Shown: positions 25,276 through 34,681, counted from the first letter of the stretch. The stretch: DNA of 55,064 nt from Phycisphaerae bacterium (GCA_030372985.1 JAUCQB010000065.1:1-55064); one strand, 5' to 3'. Notes: generated by a model from the letters alone, not told the origin. A program made the numbers and translations.

Positions 25276-26463
25276 ATGACCGTTCTTCTGGTCGCATTTC
25301 TTTTCGCAACGGTTCCGCCTGCATCGGCGGTCCGGGGCGTCACCACCGATGGGCAGACAATCGAAGGCCGCTGGTCAGGCCCGGGCGGGGAGGGCCAGAT
25401 TCGCATCGAAGCCGGCGGATCGACGAAGGTGCTCCGACTTGACGAGCTGCTGTCGCTGAGATGGCAGGCCTCGCAAACCGCTCCGGCCTCGCAGCCCCAA
25501 TCCTTGCCGCTGCTCGTGCGGCTGAAGGATGGCAGTCATGTGTGGGCACGGCTGCTGGGCGGCAATTCGGACCGGCTTGAGTTGGAGACGCCTTGGACCA
25601 AGTCGCTGGCCGTGCCGCTCCCTTCTCTGGCGGCGATCTGTCAGGCCGGCGCCCAGAACCAGGCTCTGCAGGGTGCTTTCGACCAGGCATGGGCCGACAG
25701 GAAGCCGGACGAGGATCAGCTTCTCTTGTTCCGAAACGATCGCGTCACCACCCTGAGAGGCGCCCTGGAATCGCTCGGCGCCGATGGTGGCTCTTTCCGC
25801 TGGCGCGATCGATCGGTCCCGTTCGCGGTCCAGAAGACCTTCGCCGTGGTCATGGCAGTCGGCCGGTCAACGCCGCCTCCCGCCCAAGCCATCTGCTCGC
25901 TGCGCGATGGTTGCACATGGGCAGGCCAGATCGTGGGCATCGAAGCAGATTCGCTGCGTCTGCGACTGAACATGGGTACTGTGCTGAGTCTGCCTATCGA
26001 GCAGATGAGTGAAATCCGCTTTCGATCCGACCGCGTGCTGTTCCTGAGCGATCTCACCCCGGCCAAGTACGAGTTTGAGCCGTTCGGTGCAACCCGGTGG
26101 CCCTATCGCGTGAATCGCTCAGTTGCCAATCGGCCGATGCGCATCGGCGACCAATCATTCGACCAAGGCATCGGCGTGCATTCGCGCTCCGTGCTCACGT
26201 ACGACGTCCCGCAGGGCTTCCGCCAACTGGCGGCCACCATCGGCATCGACGAAGCCGTCGGCAGTCAGGGCAACGTCATCTTCCGCGTGCTGGCCGACGG
26301 CAAAGAGGTCTTCAACAGCGGCCCGGTGACCGGCTGTGACGCTCCCCGCCCGCTGCTGGCGACGATCGAAGGAGCCCGCCAGATTCACCTTGTCGTGGAG
26401 TACGGCGAGGATCTCGACATCGGCGATCAGGCCGACTGGGCGGATGTTCGGCTGATCAAATGA
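25276..26463 (+). CDS. Secreted protein with C-terminal NPCBM domain
   Basis: The product is 395 residues, with a signal peptide (MTVLLVAFLFATVPPASA). GGAG lies 7 bases before the start. The first two thirds contain repeated short beta segments of type LRLKDGSHVWARLLGGNSDR and CSLRDGCTWAGQIVGIEADS. They resemble repeats seen in exported planctomycete proteins. The last 130 residues fit an NPCBM/NEW2-type galactose-binding-like domain: RPMRIGDQSFDQGIGVHSRS, then VIFRVLADGKEVFNSG and DWADVRLIK. Such domains bind sugars. It follows the MoxR block by 188 bases on the same strand but is probably a separate unit. Confidence 0.75.
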   Translation: MTVLLVAFLFATVPPASAVRGVTTDGQTIEGRWSGPGGEGQIRIEAGGSTKVLRLDELLSLRWQASQTAPASQPQSLPLLVRLKDGSHVWARLLGGNSDRLELETPWTKSLAVPLPSLAAICQAGAQNQALQGAFDQAWADRKPDEDQLLLFRNDRVTTLRGALESLGADGGSFRWRDRSVPFAVQKTFAVVMAVGRSTPPPAQAICSLRDGCTWAGQIVGIEADSLRLRLNMGTVLSLPIEQMSEIRFRSDRVLFLSDLTPAKYEFEPFGATRWPYRVNRSVANRPMRIGDQSFDQGIGVHSRSVLTYDVPQGFRQLAATIGIDEAVGSQGNVIFRVLADGKEVFNSGPVTGCDAPRPLLATIEGARQIHLVVEYGEDLDIGDQADWADVRLIK

Positions 26464-26535
26464 TCCCCTGCAAATGATCCCAGGAAACACTCGATGCTGG
26501 CTGCTCCAAGGCAATTCCAGAACGCGTGGTCAGTC

Positions 26536-27948
26536 TTACAGTGGCGCCAGGGCGCACGCATCTCCGACCCCGTCGTTGTCGGAATCGGTCTGGTCACCAT
26601 TCGGCTCGTATCGGCAGTTGTCCGTGCCGTCGCAGACCATGTCCTCGTCCGCATCGCTTTGGCCCGGCGTGCGCGTCAGGATCAGCGTCCATTCGATCGT
26701 GTCTTGAACCGGAGAGAGGGCGGGGGCATCCCAGTCATACGTCCTGGTCTCGCTGGAGGAGGCTTCAATGCGGTCCCAGCCTTCGGGGTCCTTGTAGTAG
26801 GTTCCTTGAAGATCGGCAAAGGTATCAGAATCGAAGAAGTAACCGCATTCGTAGGTGTTTTCGTATGAATCTCCGTCGCAGGTGTCTTCGGTGAGACTGT
26901 TTATGCTGGTCCCCGTCATCCAGAGCTGCCGATACACGTCGACGTGAATGACGACTGGGAACGAAGCCATGTTGGGCTCGTCCATCCAGTCACCATCGGT
27001 ACGCTCTATGGGCCCCAGATCGGCCCTCGTCACAGCAAAGCTGTGGTCGATGGTGTTTTGCGTTTCGAAAGTGAGGTGACAGCCATTCGGCTTGTCTTCC
27101 GAGGGCGGAAAGTGGTCGACGACCTGCTCATAGATATCTTGATGGAACTCGTAGGCACCTCGAACGCCAATGGGAATGCTGATGCCGCTCGGATAGCCAA
27201 GCAGTTCCCGGCTGATGTTGGGGACCCCGTCCAACATGATCAGCGTAAGGTCCAGTGTGCGGGACATTTGGAGAGTCTTGGTTAATTCGCTCCAATCGCC
27301 CGAATCACTGGTTGTCGTTCTGCTCCAGGCTCCCTGAGTGCGCCAGTTGAGGCGGAGGGTGCCCTCCCAGTCGCCGCAGGTTCCCGTTGCCTGGTAGTTG
27401 TCGTCACAGGGGTCGCCTGTGCCGTCCCCATCGCTGTCGCTCTGGCTTGGGTTAGACACACCCGGGCAGTTGTCACATGCATCACCCAGGCCGTCTCCAT
27501 CGCTGTCGGCCTGATCGAAGTTGTAGGTATCTGGGCAGTTGTCCTCATCATCACAGATACCATCACCATCGCTATCACCGTCAGCGCAGCCAGTCCCGTC
27601 AGACAGGAACACCGCGGTCACCTGCATGCTGCCGTCCACGATCAGTGTTGCGGGATTGTCACTGCCGGTGAGGTCTTCCTCCCAATGATCAAATGACCAA
27701 CCCTCGTCCGCGGCCGCGGTCAAGGTGACCTCGTCTCCAGGATTGTAAGCCACCGTTTTCGGGGTTTCCGACGTGGCGTACGTAGCCCCTGGCGGCTCGA
27801 TGGTGACGCTTCCCTGGCCGGCGATACGTATCGTCAAGTTCGTCTGCTCCGCTGGCTGCGGCGTGCAGGATCCCCCGCTCTGGCCAAAAAGGAATACGCT
27901 CAGCCCAAGCAGAGAGAACACGACCCATTTCTTGCATGACCTCGTCAT
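26536..27948 (-). CDS. Secreted thrombospondin type 3 repeat protein
   Basis: The ATG at 27948 is chosen because AAGGGGGG precedes it and the leader [21 protein letters not shown] starts there. Residues about 40-110 resemble the divergent InlB B-repeat type ([19 protein letters not shown]). Next come calcium-binding thrombospondin type 3 repeats ([36 protein letters not shown]) and a beta-rich domain of about 230 residues with no family recognised. A last TSP3 unit lies at the C-terminus ([16 protein letters not shown]). It is probably a surface or matrix protein that folds with calcium outside the cell. A candidate promoter lies at 28085-28112. Confidence 0.75.
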   Translation of the reverse strand: MTRSCKKWVVFSLLGLSVFLFGQSGGSCTPQPAEQTNLTIRIAGQGSVTIEPPGATYATSETPKTVAYNPGDEVTLTAAADEGWSFDHWEEDLTGSDNPATLIVDGSMQVTAVFLSDGTGCADGDSDGDGICDDEDNCPDTYNFDQADSDGDGLGDACDNCPGVSNPSQSDSDGDGTGDPCDDNYQATGTCGDWEGTLRLNWRTQGAWSRTTTSDSGDWSELTKTLQMSRTLDLTLIMLDGVPNISRELLGYPSGISIPIGVRGAYEFHQDIYEQVVDHFPPSEDKPNGCHLTFETQNTIDHSFAVTRADLGPIERTDGDWMDEPNMASFPVVIHVDVYRQLWMTGTSINSLTEDTCDGDSYENTYECGYFFDSDTFADLQGTYYKDPEGWDRIEASSSETRTYDWDAPALSPVQDTIEWTLILTRTPGQSDADEDMVCDGTDNCRYEPNGDQTDSDNDGVGDACALAPL

Positions 27949-28084
27949 CGAGCCCCCCTTCACATGGCCGTTTCGATCCCGCCCACGCCACAGACGAACC
28001 CCTCCGGGTCTGGCGGTCAGAATATCGCCAACCGACATTTACCGGTTGACCTTGCCCGGCCACACTACCGGGCAGTGTTCAATC

Positions 28085-28112
28085 ATTGTACCGGCGACGA
28101 CACTCCCTTGCA
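28085..28112 (-). promoter_or_regulatory. Candidate promoter, GCAA-N15-GGTA type
   Basis: On the minus strand TGCAAG (28107-28112) and TACAAT (28085-28090) are 16 bases apart, about 137 bases before the TSP3-repeat gene start. The layout matches those upstream of two other secreted-protein genes (30704-30731 and 42203-42228). Confidence 0.4.
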
Positions 28113-28250
28113 CGTGCCCCCGCTTTACATTCTTCCAGGTCACGCGGGCCAAACCGGCGCTTGCCGTGCGTGTCGCTGCCCGCGGAATGGGCCATTTCGG
28201 GGGTCAGGGTGCCCGCCAACTCACCCTTTCCCCAAGAAGGCGAGCTACGA

Positions 28251-30581
28251 TCAGGGCGCGCAGCAGTCCACGGCCGGCTGCCCTCGATACGTGAGCGATT
28301 TGCCTTTCGGGCGCAGATTCACCGAATGATCGCCGGTGTTGACCCCTGCGCTGAGACTGGCCGTGACCTGCGAGACCGGCAGGCCGGCGGAGGCAAGCTT
28401 CGAGACGCCGACCTCAAAGCTGCAGGTCGCGAGGTCCAGCTTGGCCCGGATCTTCGGGACGCTGCCGCGCGGTGAGGCGTAGACATACCGCTGCGTCCCG
28501 GGTTTGCCCCCGGACTGCCCGAACGATCCCGGCGGGATGGTCACACTGACCTCGAATCCCTGATCGTCGCGCACCGCGAGCGTCACCGCGTCAGTTGCCA
28601 GGTGAATGGGCACCGCCGGACCGAACGAGCCCTTCGCCAAGACGCCGGTGACCTGCCCGTCGCTCAGAGTCATTGAAAGCCTGTTTACGCTGAAGCACGA
28701 AACGATCACGTCAAAGCTGCACGTGTTTGAATTGCCGGCGTCATCCGTCGCCGAGGCGGTCACGGTGGTCAGGCCGCGCTCGAAGCTCGATCCGGACGGC
28801 ATGCTGAAGGATACCTCGGGGGAGGGGCCGCACCCATCCTCGGCGGTTGCCGCATAGCTGACCGCAACCGGAAGCTCTGGCCCGCCGACGGAGATAGCGC
28901 CGGGGCAGACGATCACCGGGGCGGAGGCGTCCAGGACGTTCACGGGCGCAGCCGCATTGTGCGACTCCAGGCCATCGGTCACCGTCAACGTGACCGTGCA
29001 GGACACCGGACAGCCCCGGGGAGTGTCAATGGTCAGTATCGGCGACGGACGGGCGGGGTCGTCGAAAGCGGCGCCGGCACAATCGGACGTCCACGCGTAG
29101 GTCAGGATGCCGCCGTCGGGATCATAGGAGCCGCTGCCATCCAACGGTATGGTTGTGATCTCTCCGGCCGCAGGCACGTCGTACGGTCCGCCCGGCAGGG
29201 ATACCGGCGTCCCGTTGGAGAATCGTGCCAACAGCCAGTTGCCCTGAGCGTTCGCGTATCCGGTGTCGCCGCCCATGAGGATCCGCCCGTCCGATGTGAG
29301 CCGGACCGAACTGGCACTTTCGTCGGAGGTACCGAAGTACTCGATGACTTTGCCACCGTTCCTGAACGCCGGGTCCAGCGCACCTTCACCGGTAAGGCGC
29401 ACCATCGTCGCGTGCGAGGTCGCGTTACTCGTGTAGTAGGCCCAGCCCACGACAATGATGCGGCCGGCGCCGTCAACCACCAGGTCGCTGAAACCGTTGT
29501 TCGAGGTGATCATCTCGATGACAACCTGGCCGCCGTTGCCGAAGGTGGTGTCGAGCAGGCCGTCGGGGTTGAAGCGCAACACCGTCGAATCCGCCAAGCC
29601 CCCGCCGCCGCACGCCAGAATCCTGCCATCGGGCAAGAGCTCAAGATCCGCAACGGCTTCGGTCTGGAAGGTGGTCGTAGAGAAGGTGAAGACGTATTGG
29701 CCGCCGTCGGCGTAGGTGGCGTCCAGGGCGCCGTTGGGCTCGTAACGCGCCATCGCGTAAATGCGGTTGCCGGTGCTCATCTGCGTGGTGGTCGAGGTAC
29801 TGCCCCCGGCGAGGATCTTGCCGTCGGGCAGCACGATCAGCGTTAACAGATTGTCGATAGGGCTGGCGATGGCTGGACGACCGAAGTTCGTAACCACCCG
29901 CCCATTCACGCCGAAGGAGTCATCGGGTGTCCCATCAGCATTGAAACGCACGATCACCCAATCCCACCCGCCGTTGATGTAGTCGTAGCCTCCGACGAGG
30001 ATCCTGCCGTCGGGCTGCACAACGAGCGTCTGTGCGCGGGCTTGCGTGCCGGTCGCGATGACAGAACAGCCGCCGTTGCCGAAGGTGGTGTCGAAGCTAC
30101 CGTCCACGTTGAGGCGGCACACACGAAACCCGCTCGGCGTCCCGTAAAAGGGCAAACCCAGCAGGATTCTGAGATCGCTCTGCACAGCCACGCCGCCCGC
30201 ACCGCCGCTGGCGTCGATAGTCAACTTACCATCACCGCTGAAACTGGTATCAAGCGAGCCGTTGGCGTGGAAGCGGGCCACGGCGAAGCGGTTCGAGCTG
30301 CCTCCAGTGCCGACGGCGACGATCTTACCGTCCGGCCCGATGGCCATGCCCTCGATATCGTCGTAAGCGCCGCCGAACGTGATGGTCCTGAAGCCGTTGC
30401 TCCCGAAGGTCAGATCCCGGCTGCCGGCCGACTGCCCCAGGACCGCCGTTGGACCGCCCAGGATGGCGCCCGTCAGCCACAGCAACGCCCACCCGAGGCG
30501 CATGCACGAGCCGGGCATCACTCCGGAAGAAGACCGATTGGCCGGAAAAAGCCACTCTTGACGCATGTTGCTCTTGTGCAT
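28251..30581 (-). CDS. Secreted delta-60 repeat protein with HYR-type domain
   Basis: The ATG at 30581 is used because GAGGAG precedes it by 6 bases. The product has 776 residues, with a leader around residues 25-50 (LGWALLWLTGAILGGPTAVLG). At least seven delta-60 repeats follow in order, each with FGNGG or FNADG and VVDGAGRIIVVGW-type strands (residues about 55-430). A PKD-like segment (VPAAGEITTIPLDGSGSYDP) is next, then an HYR-type immunoglobulin-like domain (VSYAATAEDGCGPSPEVSF) and a C-terminal beta domain. It is probably a surface-exposed or matrix protein. A candidate promoter lies at 30704-30731. Confidence 0.8.
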   Translation of the reverse strand: MHKSNMRQEWLFPANRSSSGVMPGSCMRLGWALLWLTGAILGGPTAVLGQSAGSRDLTFGSNGFRTITFGGAYDDIEGMAIGPDGKIVAVGTGGSSNRFAVARFHANGSLDTSFSGDGKLTIDASGGAGGVAVQSDLRILLGLPFYGTPSGFRVCRLNVDGSFDTTFGNGGCSVIATGTQARAQTLVVQPDGRILVGGYDYINGGWDWVIVRFNADGTPDDSFGVNGRVVTNFGRPAIASPIDNLLTLIVLPDGKILAGGSTSTTTQMSTGNRIYAMARYEPNGALDATYADGGQYVFTFSTTTFQTEAVADLELLPDGRILACGGGGLADSTVLRFNPDGLLDTTFGNGGQVVIEMITSNNGFSDLVVDGAGRIIVVGWAYYTSNATSHATMVRLTGEGALDPAFRNGGKVIEYFGTSDESASSVRLTSDGRILMGGDTGYANAQGNWLLARFSNGTPVSLPGGPYDVPAAGEITTIPLDGSGSYDPDGGILTYAWTSDCAGAAFDDPARPSPILTIDTPRGCPVSCTVTLTVTDGLESHNAAAPVNVLDASAPVIVCPGAISVGGPELPVAVSYAATAEDGCGPSPEVSFSMPSGSSFERGLTTVTASATDDAGNSNTCSFDVIVSCFSVNRLSMTLSDGQVTGVLAKGSFGPAVPIHLATDAVTLAVRDDQGFEVSVTIPPGSFGQSGGKPGTQRYVYASPRGSVPKIRAKLDLATCSFEVGVSKLASAGLPVSQVTASLSAGVNTGDHSVNLRPKGKSLTYRGQPAVDCCAP

Positions 30582-30703
30582 TCTTTGCTCCTCTACGATT
30601 TGACGTGCCACCGCGCGCTCAACGAGGGTTGCCGTTCGCGCCACCCTGAGCCGAGGTTTTCGACTTGGCTTTCGCCCGGCTACGCCGCCCGGCGGGTTCT
30701 ACC

Positions 30704-30731
30704 ATTATACCAGCGCCCGCCTCCCATTGCA
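30704..30731 (-). promoter_or_regulatory. Candidate promoter, extended -10
   Basis: On the minus strand TGCAAT (30726-30731), a 16-base spacer and TATAAT (30704-30709) preceded by TGG make an extended -10 promoter. It starts about 115 bases before the delta-60 gene. It lies in the 339-base divergent gap to the subtilase gene, which shows nothing else clear. Confidence 0.5.
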
Positions 30732-30920
30732 CCCACCTCCTTTCGAGTTTCTTGACAGGCCTGCACTCTGTGACGATCCCACTCATACGTGCCCAGGCGG
30801 CTTCTCGGCCTCGTTTTCTGCGGTGGACGCTGGGTATCCCCACGGGTTACCATGACAAGAGCCGTTCTGCAGGGCTTGCCGGCTCCTGAGAGTCAGGTTC
30901 GTGCCAGAAAGAGGAGTCCC

Positions 30921-32282
30921 ATGATCGCTTCGTCTGACCACTCTTCCACAACGTCGATGCTACGCGCGGTTCTCCTACTCGTCGTCGGATGTCTCGCCAC
31001 GACTGATTCGCAGGGACAACTGACTGAGTCATCCCAATCCAACTTGAGGAGCGACGAAAGGCAAGCCGCCCCGTCGGACCGGTCGGCTGCCAAGGACACA
31101 AGCCCGATCGGCCGCTGGCAGAGCGTCGATTTGGTCGGAGACATCCGGGAGTTCGAGCCCGGGCAGAAGCAGTGGAAGGGGGAACTGTTTCTCAAAGACG
31201 TCCAGTTCTTCAAAAGCGGGAAGATGTCTTTGGGCTGGACATGGAAGCAGGGTTGGGTCACACACACGAACGGCCGGACGCGCTACCAGTATCACGTCAA
31301 GAGCATAGATGGCCTGACCTACCTCTTCCTGCCCTGGTTGTCTGGGGACGTGACCGAGCGCGGTCAGGAGCCTTCGTATTACGTCCTGACGAGGTCCTCC
31401 AGTCAGACGCAGCCACAGGGTCGGCAATCCTTTCAGGAGGTTCGTCGCATCACCTCGGTGAAGGAGTTCGACGACGTCCGATGGAAAGACATGAGTGGCC
31501 TGGATCTGTCACGGCGGCCAAGCCTCCCGGCAACGTTGACCTTCAACGAGGCGACGGTCTGGCCCGAGGCGACCAGGATGCCCGCGGGGTGCGATCCGCG
31601 GAAGCTGCTGAGCGATGCCAGGAATCCAGGGCTCGGCATCCACGAGCTTCATCGCCAGGGAATCACGGGAAAGGGAATCAGCGTAGGTATCATCGATCAG
31701 CCACTCTATCAGGACCATCCTGAGTTTGCCGGCAAGATCGCCGCGTATCACGACGTCGGCTGCGGAAGTGAATCGAGCATGCATGGGCCGGCTGTTGCCA
31801 GTCTGCTCGTCGGGAACCAGTGCGGGATTGCACCCGGTGCGAAGGTCTACTACGTTGCGGCACCATCCTGGAAAAAGGATGCGGCCTACTATGCCAAAGC
31901 CCTCGATTGGCTGCTCGAGCAGAACAAGAAGCTGCCCGAGGGCAGCCACATCCGAGTCGTGTCGATTTCGGCAGCGCCCTCCGGGCCCGGCTCGCCGTTC
32001 GAGAAGAACCGGGAAGCGTGGGACCAAGAGTGTTCTCGCGCCGAAGCCGCCGGTATGCTGGTGTTGGATTGCACGCAACATCGAGGCTTCATAGGTCCCT
32101 GTTACTACGACGCGGCCGATCCGGAAACCGTGGCCCAATGTCGGCCTGGTTTTCCAGGCCTGCCCGGGCGTTTCCTCTCTGATCACCTGCTTGTCCCCTG
32201 CTCGCCGCGGACGACAGCCGAGGAATATGACGAGGGCAAGTGCTCGTATCAGTACTGCGGACGTGGTGGTCTGAGTTGGTAA
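30921..32282 (+). CDS. Subtilisin-like (S8) serine protease, truncated by in-frame TAA
   Basis: The ATG at 30921 has GAGGAG 4 bases upstream and begins a leader (MLRAVLLLVVGCLATTDSQG), so the protein should be exported. The propeptide-like stretch runs to about residue 210. The protease domain has Asp259 in GIIDQPLYQDHPEF, His288 in SSMHGPAVASLLVG and Ser452 in GLSW, matching the order and setting of the S8 triad. TAA at 32280-32282 comes at codon 454, two codons after the serine. The frame then continues with more protease sequence to 32459. As read, the helix after the serine is missing, so an active enzyme is unlikely unless the stop is a sequencing error or is read through. Confidence 0.75.
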   Translation: MIASSDHSSTTSMLRAVLLLVVGCLATTDSQGQLTESSQSNLRSDERQAAPSDRSAAKDTSPIGRWQSVDLVGDIREFEPGQKQWKGELFLKDVQFFKSGKMSLGWTWKQGWVTHTNGRTRYQYHVKSIDGLTYLFLPWLSGDVTERGQEPSYYVLTRSSSQTQPQGRQSFQEVRRITSVKEFDDVRWKDMSGLDLSRRPSLPATLTFNEATVWPEATRMPAGCDPRKLLSDARNPGLGIHELHRQGITGKGISVGIIDQPLYQDHPEFAGKIAAYHDVGCGSESSMHGPAVASLLVGNQCGIAPGAKVYYVAAPSWKKDAAYYAKALDWLLEQNKKLPEGSHIRVVSISAAPSGPGSPFEKNREAWDQECSRAEAAGMLVLDCTQHRGFIGPCYYDAADPETVAQCRPGFPGLPGRFLSDHLLVPCSPRTTAEEYDEGKCSYQYCGRGGLSW

Positions 32283-32459
32283 ATCCCGTATTGCGCAGGC
32301 CTGCTTGCGTTGGGATGGCAACTCCAGCCAGATCTGACCGCCAGCCAGATACGGGACGCCCTGCTCCAGTCCGCTTACATGACGGAAGGCAAGGTTCGAA
32401 TCATCAATCCCGGGCAATTCATCCGAACAGTGAAAGCAACGGCCTCGCACAACGAGTGA
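32283..32459 (+). pseudogene. In-frame remainder of the subtilase after the TAA
   Basis: Without any frame change, translation beyond the TAA gives IPYCAGLLALGWQLQPDLTA and then QIRDALLQSAYM, ending at a TGA (32457-32459). The IPYCAGLLALGWQ part is the helix that follows the catalytic serine in S8 proteases (compare TPxxAG), and the INPGQFI part is a typical end. The continuous homology shows that one nonsense change, not a natural end, stops the gene. Confidence 0.75.
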
Positions 32460-32527
32460 AGAAAGCCGTGATGCACATCCGACAGTAAGTAGAGTGATTA
32501 CTTCCTCTCTTTGGAGGTGTGTTCGCG

Positions 32528-32887
32528 ATGAGCGGCTCGTGGCGATCCGGACAAGAGCCTGTCTACGCAGACGGGCTGATGGAACTCACGGTTTCGACTA
32601 TCCGATTCCACCGTTACTACTTTCCGTTTGGCTCAAAGACCGTGCCGTTGTCCCAGGTGGAGCGTATTGAAGTCCGCCCCGCTCGCCTGGGGACCGGGCG
32701 CTGGCGGGTCTGGGGCACGAGCGATTTCATAACCTGGTTTCCTCTCGACTGGTCGCGGCCTTGGCGAAAGAGCATCTTCATGTTGCACCCAAAGGACAAG
32801 GTCTGTCGGATCGGTTTTACGGTCGAGAACGAAGATCTATTCCGGCAGGCTCTCGAAGGGCTGGGTATCACGGTTTGGCCTGCATAA
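32528..32887 (+). CDS. Small PH-like domain protein
   Basis: The ATG at 32528 follows GGAGGTG at about 32512-32518. The 119-residue product has alternating strands (MELTVSTIRFHRYYFP, KTVPLSQVERIEVRP, KSIFMLHPKDKVCRIGFTV) ending in one helix (EDLFRQALEGLGI), the pattern of bacterial PH domains. There is no signal peptide. Function is unknown. It sits alone downstream of the broken subtilase. Confidence 0.55.
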   Translation: MSGSWRSGQEPVYADGLMELTVSTIRFHRYYFPFGSKTVPLSQVERIEVRPARLGTGRWRVWGTSDFITWFPLDWSRPWRKSIFMLHPKDKVCRIGFTVENEDLFRQALEGLGITVWPA

Positions 32888-32941
32888 CGGCTTCCGTGAA
32901 GGGTGTGCTTCGCGCGATCACGCTGACCGAGCCGAGGTAGA

Positions 32942-32992
32942 GAAAAAGGGGACATTCTACTTTTCCTGGAAAAGTAGAATGTCCCCTTTTTC
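32942..32992. terminator. Perfect 23-bp palindrome, bidirectional terminator or dispersed repeat
   Basis: The arms at 32942-32964 and 32970-32992 pair perfectly around a 5-base loop, with A-runs on the left and T-runs on the right. It lies between converging genes (PH-like on plus, trmB on minus), where it could end both transcripts. The arm (AAAAGGGGACATTCTACTTT) looks like a dispersed palindromic element. Confidence 0.65.
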
Positions 32993-33007
32993 GATCGCGA
33001 ACCATCA

Positions 33008-33631
33008 TCAGGGCTGCTTCATCACTGCGAGCTGGTAGATTTCGCGACCTTCGCGCAGGTACTTGATCTCGTAGTTGGTCGAGACGCGGCCTTCCTGAAC
33101 CCCGGCCTCGGGCACGTCGAAAGGGACCTCGATCAGTCGCGGTTCGCCCGCGACCACCTGCCGGATCTGCTCGAAGTAGTCGGCATGGTCGGTCTGGATG
33201 GCGATCCGACCGCCGGGTACGAGCACGTTGACGGCCGCCGCGATGAAGCCCGGCTGAATCAGTCGTCGCTTGTGGTGCCGCTTCTTGGGCCAGGGGTCGG
33301 GATGGTAGATGTGCAAGATGGTCACGCATTCGGCCGGCAGGCTGTGTGCAACGAGATGACCGGCGTCCGCGCGCATCAGACGAACATTCGTCACCCCCCA
33401 TCGAACCATCCGGTCAGCCGCATATCGACAGATCTTGTTGGCCCATTCAATTCCCAGGAAGCCCGTGTCGGGCAGAGCTCGGGCGCGATTAAGCAGGAAC
33501 CCGCCCTTGCCGGCCCCGATTTCCATCTCGATCGGCCGGTTGTCCCCGAACATCGCGCGAAAATCGATCACCTCGCCGATCCCCGGCGGCGGCAGTAGAA
33601 CGTCGTCCATCGTCAGCATGCCGACTATCAT
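33008..33631 (-). CDS. trmB: tRNA (guanine-N7)-methyltransferase
   Basis: The product, counted from an ATG at 33631, is 207 residues, normal for TrmB, which uses SAM to make m7G46 in tRNA. It has the SAM motif IEMEIGAGKGGFLLNRA, the family signature ILHIYHPDPWPKKRHHKRRL and the end VSTNYEIKYLREGREIY. The frame is open further upstream (to 33844), but there it runs through a palindromic repeat, so the added residues are not real protein. ATGs at 33619 and 33610 are other possible starts. The gene is housekeeping and acts in the cytoplasm. Confidence 0.93.
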   Translation of the reverse strand: MIVGMLTMDDVLLPPPGIGEVIDFRAMFGDNRPIEMEIGAGKGGFLLNRARALPDTGFLGIEWANKICRYAADRMVRWGVTNVRLMRADAGHLVAHSLPAECVTILHIYHPDPWPKKRHHKRRLIQPGFIAAAVNVLVPGGRIAIQTDHADYFEQIRQVVAGEPRLIEVPFDVPEAGVQEGRVSTNYEIKYLREGREIYQLAVMKQP

Positions 33632-33726
33632 GCTCGGTGCGGTTGGACGGATCAACCCAAAGGCGAGAGGCGGGCTTGCGGGGCAGAATGACCGACGAGG
33701 CGTCGGCCGGGGCTGAGCAGTGTGGA

Positions 33727-33806
33727 CGAGTGCCACTGGCGGCTTGTCTGCCAGTGTCTTCTGTTTCTCAGGCCTGCACTGGCGGGCAAGCCGCCAGTGG
33801 CACTCG
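33727..33806. repeat. GTGCCACTGGCGG palindrome
   Basis: A 30-base left arm (33727-33756) and a right arm (33777-33806) match with 2 mismatches across a 20-base middle. The core is CACTGGCGG...CCGCCAGTG. It fills much of the divergent gap between trmB and yggS. The related wording GTGTGCCACTGCT recurs at 34718-34838. Confidence 0.65.
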
Positions 33807-33851
33807 CCTGAACTGTCACGGACCCGGCGACCCCGCGGGGCCAATCAGGAT

Positions 33852-33879
33852 CTCAAAAACAGTCTGCCGGGGGTATAAT
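33852..33879 (+). promoter_or_regulatory. Promoter of the YggS-type gene
   Basis: GGTATAAT with a perfect TATAAT at 33874-33879 lies 47 bases before the chosen start; the -35 region (CTCAAA, 33852-33857) is weak. Because the -10 box covers an earlier in-frame ATG at 33878, the later start at 33926 is preferred. Confidence 0.5.
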
Positions 33880-33925
33880 GGCGACGTTCGGGCAAGCTCG
33901 TTGGGGTAAGCTGCAGCAACGCACC

Positions 33926-34681
33926 ATGAAACGCAAGCTGTCGGAGAACTACAAACGCGTTCGCGACCGCATCCAGGCGGCCTGCCATCGAAGCAGCCGC
34001 GACCCTGGGGATGTTCGCCTTGTGGCCGTCACCAAGATGGTCGAGGTGGACGTGATCCGGGCGGTCATCGAGATGGGCATGGTCGATCTGGGCGAGCGGC
34101 GCGTCCAAGAGCTGGTCAAGCGAGCCGGGATGATCAACGAGCACCTTGCCCGCCGTCGGACGCTGGAGCCCGGCACATGCCCAGCGACGCCCCGCTGGCA
34201 CATGATCGGCCATCTGCAGAGGAACAAGGTTCGCCAGTTGCTGCCTTGGGTGGACATGATCCACTCGTTGGACAGCCTGCGCCTGGCGGAAGAAATCAGC
34301 AATGAAGCAGTCAAACTCGGCCGTGTCGTTCCCTGCCTGATCGAGATCAACGTTTCGGGAGAGAAGAGCAAGTACGGCATCGCCGTTGGAGCTGCTTCTT
34401 ACCTGGCCGAACAGGTCGTCGAAATGCCCGGCGTAAGTATTGTCGGCCTGATGACCATGGCCCCGCTGGTTGAAAACGCCGAAGAGGTCCGCTCCTATTT
34501 CCGACGACTCCGCGAGCTGTTTGAGGACATGAAGAACGAGGGCGTGGTCAAACCGGAGTTCCGCGAGCTGTCCATGGGCATGACCAACGACTTCGAGGTG
34601 GCCATCGAGGAAGGGGCCACCCTGGTCCGCATCGGGACGGCCCTGTTCGAAGGGCTGACCAATCCAGTACAACAGCAGTAA
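33926..34681 (+). CDS. YggS-type PLP-binding homeostasis protein
   Basis: The product is 251 residues. Lys37 lies in RLVAVTKMVEVD, the family's PLP lysine. ERRVQELVKR, RWHMIGHLQRNKVRQLLPWV, EINVSGEKSKYGI, GLMTMAPL and ELSMGMTNDFEVAIEEGATL are all standard YggS/PLPBP motifs. These proteins hold PLP and keep its pool and amino-acid balance in check rather than run a reaction. The start was set by the -10 box at 33874. It is convergent with nothing and divergent from trmB. Confidence 0.9.
   Translation: MKRKLSENYKRVRDRIQAACHRSSRDPGDVRLVAVTKMVEVDVIRAVIEMGMVDLGERRVQELVKRAGMINEHLARRRTLEPGTCPATPRWHMIGHLQRNKVRQLLPWVDMIHSLDSLRLAEEISNEAVKLGRVVPCLIEINVSGEKSKYGIAVGAASYLAEQVVEMPGVSIVGLMTMAPLVENAEEVRSYFRRLRELFEDMKNEGVVKPEFRELSMGMTNDFEVAIEEGATLVRIGTALFEGLTNPVQQQ

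Noticed and set aside
28085..30731. Sigma-54 type promoters at the surface-protein genes
   Set aside because: The GG-N10-GC spacing required for sigma-54 is not found; an extended -10 type fits better.
33632..33844. Longer N-terminus for trmB
   Set aside because: The added residues come from reading through a palindromic repeat and have no family match.
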